Of a stretch of DNA of 34,120 bases, positions 23,593 to 29,850 are shown piece by piece. Location: positions 1 to 34,120 of the forward strand of contig SYAB01000169.1 of NCBI GenBank assembly GCA_005787665.1. The letters run 5' to 3'. The stretch's first letter is position 1; each line of letters opens with the position of its first letter. The notes under the pieces were generated by a model that did no database searches, had not been told where the DNA came from, and saw nothing but the letters and a program-made list of their open reading frames with translations. A program made the position numbers and the translations under genes. Source of the stretch: Actinomycetota bacterium (GTDB taxonomy: Bacteria > Actinomycetota > Actinomycetes > Mycobacteriales > Mycobacteriaceae).

Positions 23593-23705
23593 CACGAATT
23601 GGCACTCGTGTCCCCTTGCCTGCCAGTGCCGCGATACCCCATGCTGTTCCGAACCGACCCGCTGTCGTGTCGCGCTGGAATTGCGTCGAGTGTCGCGGAG
23701 GCGAG

Positions 23706-24236
23706 ATGGATCCGTCAGGGCGTGCAGTCGAGATAGCCCCCTTCCACTCCCGTGGTGCCCTGAAGGGGTTCGTGGTCTCCGGGCGCTGGCCCAACTCGAC
23801 CAAGGAGTGGGCCCAGTTGCTGACCATGGCCGTCCGCGTCGCGTCGCTGCCCGGTTTGCTGTCGACCACCACGATTTTCGGGGTCCGGGAGGAATTGCCG
23901 GACCGGCCGCAGCCCGGCACCGTCGGCCTGGTGCTCGCCGAGGGCACCGTGGTGGGCGACACGGCCGTACCACCCGGCCACTTCGCCGACCGGCAGCCGC
24001 CGGCCTTGATGATGCTGCATCCGCCGTCGGAGACAACGCCGTCCCTGCCAGAGTGCCGAGGCGCCGCGTCAGGATGCGTTCTGCTTCCCGGCCTGCCGCA
24101 TCTCGGCTTGGAACACCGGGCCGCCTGGGTCGAGGCCGAGGCCGACGGCACCGTCACGAACATCATCAGCCGGGTCGGGGTGGATCCAATCAGCCACCCG
24201 GACACCGCCATTCTGGCGATGTTGCTCGCAGCCTGA
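23706..24236 (+). CDS. Conserved hypothetical protein, Rv3847-like
   Basis: This 176-aa protein lies next to sodA as Rv3847 does in M. tuberculosis, with nearly the same length. It looks soluble, with beta-rich stretches (GTVGLVLAEGTVVGDTAVP, AAWVEAEADGTVTNIISRVG) and two Cys in PECRGAASGCVLLPG. It has no catalytic motif, signal peptide or membrane helix that I can name. CGGAGG lies 4 nt before the ATG at 23706, which sets the start; an upstream frame to 23616 has no ribosome-binding site. It is separated from sodA by the terminator, so it probably has its own promoter in the 160-nt gap, though none is obvious. Confidence 0.8.
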   Translation: MDPSGRAVEIAPFHSRGALKGFVVSGRWPNSTKEWAQLLTMAVRVASLPGLLSTTTIFGVREELPDRPQPGTVGLVLAEGTVVGDTAVPPGHFADRQPPALMMLHPPSETTPSLPECRGAASGCVLLPGLPHLGLEHRAAWVEAEADGTVTNIISRVGVDPISHPDTAILAMLLAA

Positions 24237-24605
24237 GACCCATACCGAACCTGAGTGGGGCCTGAAGATTTCCTGAGGCTATCCAGCAAATGGGCGATCG
24301 TCGGAACACGAAGGAAGTCGTGGTAGCCAACCCTCCCTGATCCGCCCCGCGGCTCGCGCCGGGGGCAGCGCGCCCTCGCGCCGGCTGCCCACCCAGCATT
24401 GACCTTCTGAACAGGCCTTTATTCGGTCCAATACCGCGGGAACAGCAACCGGGATTAGCGCACGATCCGGACCCGATCGACCGGTGTGACGCGAATTGCA
24501 GGCCGGAGGGGAGTTTGCACTTGGTTGATCGGACATCTGGGGCTACATTGAGCAGCAAATACTTTGAGGGCGGCCACAGTGTTGCTCGCAACTGGAGGAC
24601 ATGCG
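24237..24605 (+). promoter_or_regulatory. espR upstream region: promoter, EspR-type motifs, hairpin
   Basis: This 369-nt gene-free stretch precedes espR. A plausible promoter is TTGGTT (24521-24526) and TACATT (24544-24549), 17 nt apart, giving a leader of about 50 nt. Two minus-strand TTTGCTG sequences (24284-24290 and 24553-24559) match the TTTGC[TC][GA] motif described for EspR binding, so autoregulation is possible. A perfect 7-bp hairpin, GGGCAGC/GCTGCCC (24363-24390), could be a terminator or part of a small RNA. The membrane gene Rv3848, which I recall between Rv3847 and espR in M. tuberculosis, is not here. Confidence 0.5.
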
Positions 24606-25004
24606 ATGAGTACGACGTTTGCCGCGCGGCTGAACCGGCTGTTCGACACGGTGTACCCGCCGGGCCGTGGCCCGCACACCTCCGCCGAGGTGATCGCCCA
24701 CCTCAAGGCGGAGGGAATCACCATGTCCGCTCCGTACCTGTCTCAGCTGCGCTCCGGCAACCGCACGAACCCGTCCTCGGCAACGATGACCGCGCTCGCC
24801 AACTTCTTCCGGATCAAGCCGGAGTACTTCACCGACGACGAGTACTTCGAGAAGCTCGACCGGGAGCTTGCCTGGCTGGCCAATATGCGCGACGAGGGTG
24901 TGCGACGGATTGCCGCCCGCACCGTGGGGTTGTCTCCGGAAGCCCAGCAGGACGTGGTGGAGAAAGTCGACGAGTTGCGCCGCCGGGAACACCTCGACAG
25001 TTGA
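24606..25004 (+). CDS. espR: Nucleoid-associated regulator EspR
   Basis: This 132-aa protein has the same length as M. tuberculosis EspR (Rv3849). The N-terminal helix-turn-helix spans about residues 5-65, with the recognition region SAPYLSQLRSGNRTNPSSAT and FFRIKPEYFTDDEYF following. A C-terminal helical dimerisation domain completes it. EspR binds many sites, loops DNA and controls cell-wall and ESX-1-related genes. The ATG is preceded by GGAGG at 7 nt. The stop lies 7 nt from the convergent MAB_1171c-type gene. The fold is XRE-like, the class of regulators that ImmA/IrrE peptidases cleave in other systems, and such a peptidase is encoded nearby. Confidence 0.97.
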   Translation: MSTTFAARLNRLFDTVYPPGRGPHTSAEVIAHLKAEGITMSAPYLSQLRSGNRTNPSSATMTALANFFRIKPEYFTDDEYFEKLDRELAWLANMRDEGVRRIAARTVGLSPEAQQDVVEKVDELRRREHLDS

Positions 25005-25011
25005 GACCTCG

Positions 25012-26100
25012 CTAACGTTCCAGGTCGCGATACTGGCGCGCTATCTCGAGGATCCACTCCCGGTCCGAGCACGTCGCCGGCTGGCGGAGCCAACCGCGAC
25101 CCGGATAGGCCTCGCCGACGCCGGCAGAACCGGCCTTGACCCACCGCGCGACAGCCAGCGCCTGATGCGCCGGATCCACACCGGGGCCTGGCTGCGCGCC
25201 AGGATTCCCGGCCTGCTCCTGGGCCCGTAGGCCTTCGAGGTAGAGCGCGTCGGAGATCAGCGACAGTCGTTCGGCTACCCGGAATACCAGCGGACCGCGG
25301 GGGCGCACCCCGATGCCGATGTCCGGGTGGCGACGTTGCATCTCCCGTCGCAACGGTTCGATGAGCCGCATGTCGCGGCGAGCGCCCACCCAGTCCTCGA
25401 CGGCCGGCAACAGGGCCCCCACGGCGACGACTGCCATCGCGCACAGCAGCAGGGCAACCGCCGTGCCGACGCCCATCAGGTGACTGTCCGCCGGAACCGT
25501 GCCCAGTGCGCGGATCAGGACGACGGCGCTGGCCGCGACGATCAGCGCGATCCCGGCGGTGAACAGGAACACGGCCCGGCCCCGGCGGCTGGCGTTGGAC
25601 ATCCGCATCCCGACCCAGGACACCACCGTCGCGGCCGGCAGCACGAAGAGCAGCGGGACCAGCCAGTCCAGGGCGGCCCCGGCGGTGCCGAGATTTCGGG
25701 CCAGGTACTCCTCGGGGGCCATCTCCGGTTGGCGCCCGCCGGTCAGAAACAGCGCCAGCGTGATCGCTGCGATCCCGGCCGCGAGGCAGTACTGGGCCAG
25801 CGCAAGCCGACGGGTGGCCGCAGGTGATCGAGTGGAGGCGACCGAGGTGATCATCACGGCACTTCCGGCGACGGAGGCGACAAGCGCCACCCGACTGAGA
25901 CCGATGGAGATGTTCGGCCAGCCCAATGCGGTGTCGACCAGCAGGGTCAGCGGCGACCAGATCAGTGCGGCCATCGCCGCGAGACTGCCCAGCGCCACGA
26001 TCATCGCCGCACTGACGACCGACTGCCGGTTGACCAGGGCCCATCCGATCCGTAGTCCGGTTGCCATTCCGAGCAGCCCAGCGAGGACCCAGACGATCAA
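25012..26100 (-). CDS. MAB_1171c-family multi-pass membrane protein
   Basis: This protein is about 362 aa, with some seven membrane helices in residues 1-240 followed by a cytosolic C-terminal domain. The C-terminal domain carries RRDMRLIEPLRREMQRRHPDIGIG, FRVAERLSLISDALYLEGLR and WILEIARQYRDLE. This matches the proteins annotated as MAB_1171c-family putative transporters; transport has not been shown to my knowledge. The start is TTG at 26100, overlapping the ImmA-like stop (TTGA), with GGAGAGG 7 nt upstream; ATG 26067 is an alternative that would cut into the first helix. It is the last gene of a three-gene operon and converges on espR. Confidence 0.75.
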   Translation of the reverse strand: MIVWVLAGLLGMATGLRIGWALVNRQSVVSAAMIVALGSLAAMAALIWSPLTLLVDTALGWPNISIGLSRVALVASVAGSAVMITSVASTRSPAATRRLALAQYCLAAGIAAITLALFLTGGRQPEMAPEEYLARNLGTAGAALDWLVPLLFVLPAATVVSWVGMRMSNASRRGRAVFLFTAGIALIVAASAVVLIRALGTVPADSHLMGVGTAVALLLCAMAVVAVGALLPAVEDWVGARRDMRLIEPLRREMQRRHPDIGIGVRPRGPLVFRVAERLSLISDALYLEGLRAQEQAGNPGAQPGPGVDPAHQALAVARWVKAGSAGVGEAYPGRGWLRQPATCSDREWILEIARQYRDLER

Positions 26101-26588
26101 CCAAACGCCTCTCCGAGGCGGATCTGGACGATCGAGGACCGGTCGCTGCGCAACCGGCCGAGCCGGTGCAGCAGCAGGGCCGCGAAATCCTCGGCTTGTT
26201 GCTCGACGTCCTCTCCGCCAGGCCCCATACACCCGGTGCGCTGGTTGAGCATGTAGCCGATGAGGTCGTCGCCGGCAAACTCCGTCGCCTCCCGGGCCAC
26301 CTCGGCGACGGGCATGCCATCGTGGCCGAGGACGAGGTGCCCGAGTTCGTGGGCGAGGGTGCGGTCCGCGGTGGGCAGTCCGTCCTGAATCAGGAATTCA
26401 TCGCGATCGACGTACTGACGCCACTGCCCGGAGACGCCCGGCGGCAGTTCGGCCATGGTGACCTCGATGGACCGTCCGCGACCGGCCCCGACGGCGGCTA
26501 CCAACGCGGCCAGGCTGACCTCGCCCCGTCGGGGCGCCCGCGCCAGCACCTCGTTGACCGCCCGGGTGACGCGACGGTCGGCGCTCAC
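26097..26588 (-). CDS. ImmA/IrrE-family metallopeptidase
   Basis: This 163-aa cytosolic zinc peptidase carries AHELGHLVLGH (His80, Glu81, His84) and the helix QQAEDFAALLL (130-140), which in this family supplies the third ligand region. IrrE and ImmA cut XRE-type repressors (DdrO, ImmR) to switch on stress or mobile-element genes. The usual LLMP after the helix is LLLH here. The GTG at 26588 overlaps the stop of the exported Pro-rich gene (GTGA), and the gene ends in a TTGA overlap with the membrane protein, so the three products are made together. No dedicated XRE gene is in the operon; the nearest XRE-fold protein is EspR. Confidence 0.82.
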   Translation of the reverse strand: MSADRRVTRAVNEVLARAPRRGEVSLAALVAAVGAGRGRSIEVTMAELPPGVSGQWRQYVDRDEFLIQDGLPTADRTLAHELGHLVLGHDGMPVAEVAREATEFAGDDLIGYMLNQRTGCMGPGGEDVEQQAEDFAALLLHRLGRLRSDRSSIVQIRLGEAFG

Positions 26589-27433
26589 CGGAGGAACCGG
26601 CCGGCCCCGGCCGCCCGCAGCAGGTAGGCGGCTCTGGCCTGGCGATAGCCCACAACCCCGCCGAGCGCGGTCATTCCGGCTATCGCGGCCAGCCCGGGCA
26701 GCGCCACCGATGCCATCTGGGCGATGTCGGCGCGACGCAGGTACTCCGGATAACCCGGACGCACCGAAGCCGGCGGGGCTGCGCTGAAGTCCGCTCGCAG
26801 ACGCAGGGGCCCGGTGGTGACCCCGATCGACGGCGTCGACCGTGTAACAGCGGGCGCTGGGCCGGGCTGAAGGAGTCCCCCCGGGGTGGTCGGGCCGACA
26901 GCGGGCGCAGCGGGCGGGGCCGGCGGTTCCACCGGCATCGAGGGGATCGGTAGGCCGGCGGGCGGCCCGGCGACGGCACTCGGGACGGCACTCGGGACGG
27001 CACTCGGGACGGCCCCGGGGAGGGGAACCGGGACCGGCACGCTGACCGGCACCGCGGCCGCAATCGGGATGCCGAGCCATCCTCGGCGGTCGTTATCCAC
27101 CGACCGTGGGGTCACGACGACCGGCCACCACCGGCACTCCCACTCGTGGCCGTGGTGGTCTGCGCCGCCGGGGGCGGGCGCGGGCGGGCCGGCAGGTTGG
27201 CGGCCCGCCCGGGTACCGGGCGGCAACCGGCCCACACGCATCCCCGCGGGAGCCTGGTGACTCGGCCGGCGCGGGCCCGCGGAGTCCTCGGCGGCACTGC
27301 CGACCGATCCTTCGGCGGTTCCGGTCGCATCGGACTCGGGCGGCTCGGCACGAGCCGGCGCGAGGCCGCCGTACAGCACACCCGCGGCGATCGCCCAGCA
27401 GATCACCGTGGCGCGCCGTCGCGACCGGTTCAC
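26585..27433 (-). CDS. Exported or anchored proline-rich protein
   Basis: This 282-aa protein has a signal peptide ending LAPARA (about residues 1-29). A long low-complexity Pro/Ala/Val/Gly region follows, including repeats such as VPVSVPVPVPLP and AVPSAVPSAVPSAV. Near the C-terminus is a membrane helix (IAQMASVALPGLAAIAGMTALGG) followed by a basic tail, so the topology is probably outer Pro-rich domain, helix, short cytosolic tail. The GTG at 27433 is chosen because GAGGG lies 6 nt upstream; the ATG two codons earlier sits directly on that sequence. No enzyme motif is visible. It heads the operon with the ImmA-type peptidase and the MAB_1171c-type protein. Confidence 0.7.
   Translation of the reverse strand: MNRSRRRATVICWAIAAGVLYGGLAPARAEPPESDATGTAEGSVGSAAEDSAGPRRPSHQAPAGMRVGRLPPGTRAGRQPAGPPAPAPGGADHHGHEWECRWWPVVVTPRSVDNDRRGWLGIPIAAAVPVSVPVPVPLPGAVPSAVPSAVPSAVAGPPAGLPIPSMPVEPPAPPAAPAVGPTTPGGLLQPGPAPAVTRSTPSIGVTTGPLRLRADFSAAPPASVRPGYPEYLRRADIAQMASVALPGLAAIAGMTALGGVVGYRQARAAYLLRAAGAGRFLR
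26972..27007. repeat. In-frame 12-bp tandem repeat in the Pro-rich gene
   Basis: Three perfect copies of GACGGCACTCGG encode the repeated AVPS/SAVP peptide on the minus strand. The 12-bp period keeps the reading frame, so copy number may vary between strains without loss of the protein. Confidence 0.8.
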
Positions 27434-27536
27434 GAACATCCCTCGACATGACGGGCGCCCGGTGGGCGCCAGGTTTGCAGGACCGATTGATTGTGGCATA
27501 TCCGCAGGTCGCGCAACTGCGGCTTATGCCGGACGC

Positions 27537-27542
27537 TAGGGT
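27537..27542 (+). promoter_or_regulatory. Probable -10 element, Rv3850-like operon
   Basis: TAGGGT, the hexamer seen before serS and pheA, lies about 58 nt before the ATG at 27601. Unlike those genes, this one would have a leader of about 50 nt containing GAGAGG. Confidence 0.4.
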
Positions 27543-27600
27543 TCAGCCAGGCGTCGGCGCATCCGGCCGACCGCCGCCATCTACTCGAGAGGCAGCTGCG

Positions 27601-28257
27601 ATGGGCCTGTTCACCAAGCGGAAGAGCCGCGCGACCCGGCGCGCGGAAGCCCGTGCTCTCAAAGCCAAGGCCAAGATGGAGGCCAAGCTCGCCGCGAAGA
27701 ACGAAGGCAAGCGCATCAAGGCCACCGAACGGGCGGAGAACAAGGCGGTCAAAGCGCAGCTGAAGGCCCAGCGCGATATCGACCGCACCGCGGTCAAGGT
27801 GGCCGAGACCCAGCTGCGGACCGCCCGGGAGGGCAAGGTGCTCGCACCCGGGCGGATCCGCCGCACGCTCACCGCCTCACGCCTGCTGGCCCCGGTCGTC
27901 GTTCCGGTCGCCTACCGCGCAGCGATCGCAGCCCGCGGCGTGATCGACGAACGCCGGGCGGACCGCCTCGGTGTCCCGCTGACCCAGCTCGGCCAGTTCT
28001 CCGGCCAGGGCGGTCGGTTGTCGGCGCGGATCGCGGGCGCCGAGCACTCCCTGCGCCTGGTGGCCGAGGCCAACCCCAAAGATTCCGAGACCAAACAGTT
28101 CGTGGCCGCGGTCACCGCCCGGCTGGCAGCCCTGTCGGCGGCGGTGACGGCCGCCGAGAACATGCCGGGACAACGTCGCCGGCCCGCCCAGGCCTCCATC
28201 AGCGAGCAACTCGACGGGATCGACGCCGACATCCTGGCCCGGCTCGGGGTTCTCTAG
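27601..28257 (+). CDS. Conserved hypothetical protein, Rv3850-like (DUF6474 type)
   Basis: This 218-aa protein has the length I associate with Rv3850. The first 90 residues are highly charged and helical (KRKSRATRRAEARALKAKAK and similar), probably a coiled coil or nucleic-acid-binding region. The remainder contains SRLLAPVVVPVAYRAAIAARG, possibly membrane-associated, and a helical end SISEQLDGIDADILARLGVL. No catalytic motif is seen. Its stop overlaps the GTG of the CopC-like gene by one base (TAGTG), so the two are co-expressed, as in M. tuberculosis Rv3850-Rv3851. Confidence 0.82.
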   Translation: MGLFTKRKSRATRRAEARALKAKAKMEAKLAAKNEGKRIKATERAENKAVKAQLKAQRDIDRTAVKVAETQLRTAREGKVLAPGRIRRTLTASRLLAPVVVPVAYRAAIAARGVIDERRADRLGVPLTQLGQFSGQGGRLSARIAGAEHSLRLVAEANPKDSETKQFVAAVTARLAALSAAVTAAENMPGQRRRPAQASISEQLDGIDADILARLGVL

Positions 28258-28760
28258 TGCCGCCGAGGCTGATCGCGACCGTCCTAGGGCTACTGCTGGG
28301 CGCGGCCCTCGCCGCGACCACCCCGACAGCGTCGGCTCACACCGTGCTGACCTCGAGCGAGCCAGCCGCCGATGCCGCCCTGAGTGCCGGCCCGAACCGG
28401 GTGAGCGCCACGTTCAACGAGGACCTGCAGCCGGCATTCGCCGCGATGACGGTGGTCGGACCCGACGGCAATCTGTGGTCCTCGGGGGAACCCGAGGTCC
28501 GGGGCGCGGTGCTCAGCGTCGGCGTCCGACCGCTGGGACCGTCCGGCCGCTACACGGTGAACTACCGGGTGACATCAGCCGACGGCCACGTGGTTGCCGG
28601 GTCCTGGGCTTTCACCGTGGCCGCGGCCGGCGGCGGGACACCGGGCCCGGCGGCAGCCGCTCCGGCACAGGGCGCCCGGATTCCGTTGTGGCCATTCGCG
28701 GTTGGAACGGTGATCCTGATCGCGGTCGCAGCCGGGTGGGCGTTGCGACGCCGGTACTGA
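28257..28760 (+). CDS. CopC-domain copper-resistance-type protein (Rv3851-like)
   Basis: This 167-aa precursor has a signal peptide cleaved after SA, so the mature protein begins at His28 (HTVLTSSEPAAD). That N-terminal His, with the His in SADGHVVAGSWAF, matches the Cu(II) site of CopC proteins. A Gly/Ala/Pro linker leads to a C-terminal membrane helix (about 143-162) with RRRY at the end, so it is anchored with the copper domain outside. The family binds or delivers copper; a CopD partner is not in the window. The GTG at 28257 overlaps the previous stop by one base. Confidence 0.85.
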   Translation: MPPRLIATVLGLLLGAALAATTPTASAHTVLTSSEPAADAALSAGPNRVSATFNEDLQPAFAAMTVVGPDGNLWSSGEPEVRGAVLSVGVRPLGPSGRYTVNYRVTSADGHVVAGSWAFTVAAAGGGTPGPAAAAPAQGARIPLWPFAVGTVILIAVAAGWALRRRY

Positions 28761-28837
28761 GCCCGTTCCTGGCATGATGTGCACGACTCGGAACCGGTGC
28801 GCGGTTCAACGCTGAGCAGGACACGAAGGAGCCTCAC

Positions 28838-29278
28838 ATGGCAGACCCGCAGGACGGGCCTGACAACGGTGCCGGGGCGGTTCCGCCCGCGCCCGCCAGG
28901 AAGCCGGCCGCCAAGAAGGCGCCCGCCAAGGCCGTAACGAAGGCCGCGAAGAAGGCCCCCGCAAAGAAGGCCCCGGCGAAGAAGGCGGGTGCCAAGAAGG
29001 CCCCGGCCGCAAAGAGTCCTGCTCCGAAGTCCCCCGCCACGGCAGCCGAGAAGGCCCCGGCTCCGCAGCCTCCGCACCTCGCCCTCCCACCGGGTCACGA
29101 GGCGCAGGCACTGGAAGCCGCGCCTCCCCGCGCCGCGCTGTCGGCGGGTCGCGGTCCCGGCTCCCCGCCCGTACCGCCGGCGGCACATGACGGCGGCCGG
29201 GCGCGGTTGCCCCTGTCGATCGGCCTGGCGATCGTCGGTTTGGCGGCGGTGGTGCTGAGCCGGCTGCGCCGCGGCTGA
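28838..29278 (+). CDS. hns: H-NS-like histone-type protein (Rv3852-like)
   Basis: This 146-aa protein has a Lys/Ala/Pro-rich repeat region (about 21-75, many PAKK and AAKK units) like eukaryotic H1 tails. A Pro-rich spacer follows, then a C-terminal membrane helix (about 125-141) and SRLRRG. The M. tuberculosis counterpart is annotated hns; the membrane helix suggests it tethers DNA to the membrane. It does not resemble enterobacterial H-NS. AAGGAG lies 7 nt before the ATG. It is followed 2 nt later by rraA. The repeat number is likely to vary among strains. Confidence 0.87.
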   Translation: MADPQDGPDNGAGAVPPAPARKPAAKKAPAKAVTKAAKKAPAKKAPAKKAGAKKAPAAKSPAPKSPATAAEKAPAPQPPHLALPPGHEAQALEAAPPRAALSAGRGPGSPPVPPAAHDGGRARLPLSIGLAIVGLAAVVLSRLRRG

Positions 29279-29280
29279 CC

Positions 29281-29763
29281 ATGGCTGTCGCCTTCCGGCC
29301 CACCGCCGACCTGGTCGACGAGATCGGGCCTGACGTTCGAAGCTGTGACCTGCAGTTCCGCCAGTTCGGGGGTCAGCCGGAGTTCGCCGGCCCGATCGCC
29401 ACGGTCCGATGTTTCGAAGACAACGCGCTGGTGAAGTCGGTGCTCTCCGAGACGGGCGCGGGCCGGGTACTGGTGGTCGACGGCGGGGGTTCGCTGCACA
29501 CCGCGCTGGTCGGGGATGTAATCGCCGAATTGGGGCGGTCCAACGGGTGGGCCGGGCTGATCATCAACGGTGCGGTCCGCGACGCCGCCACGTTGCGGAC
29601 CCTGGACATCGGCATCAAGGCGCTCGGCACCAACCCGCGCAAGAGCGCGAAGGCCGCCACCGGCGAACGCGATATCGTCCTGAGCCTCGGCGGGGTCAAT
29701 TTCCGCCCGGGTGACATCGCTTTCAGCGACGAGGACGGGATCGTCGTCATCGCCGCAGGCTGA
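29281..29763 (+). CDS. rraA: RraA-family protein (RNase E activity regulator / aldolase-like)
   Basis: This 160-aa protein matches Rv3853, once called menG. The RraA fold motifs are [39 protein letters not shown] and [32 protein letters not shown]. coli RraA inhibits RNase E by binding it. Others in this family are HMG/CHA aldolases, which need an Asp after the R-D motif; the GAVRD element is present here, so enzymatic activity cannot be ruled out. The old menaquinone methyltransferase name is not supported, because no SAM-binding motif is present. It starts 2 nt after the hns-like stop. Confidence 0.93.
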   Translation: MAVAFRPTADLVDEIGPDVRSCDLQFRQFGGQPEFAGPIATVRCFEDNALVKSVLSETGAGRVLVVDGGGSLHTALVGDVIAELGRSNGWAGLIINGAVRDAATLRTLDIGIKALGTNPRKSAKAATGERDIVLSLGGVNFRPGDIAFSDEDGIVVIAAG

Positions 29764-29837
29764 CCGGAGCCGCTGCAGCACGCGCATGTCGAGGCCGTTT
29801 CGGGGTACTCCCTTGGACCCTCGGCAACGCCTGAGCC

Positions 29838-29843
29838 TAGGGT
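29838..29843 (+). promoter_or_regulatory. -10 element, leaderless PBP mRNA
   Basis: TAGGGT is followed by 7 nt (GAGGCCC) and the ATG at 29851. The AGGGTG stretch could also act as a ribosome-binding site on a longer transcript, so the leaderless reading is less exclusive here. Confidence 0.5.
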
Positions 29844-29850
29844 GAGGCCC

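Noticed and set aside
27008..27400. Plus-strand frames over the Pro-rich gene
   Set aside because: These are Gly/Arg-rich mirror images of the minus-strand proline codons. Only the minus strand has a signal peptide and overlaps with real genes.
29281..29763. Menaquinone methyltransferase MenG
   Set aside because: This is an old annotation for the family. The protein has the RraA fold motifs and no SAM-binding motif.
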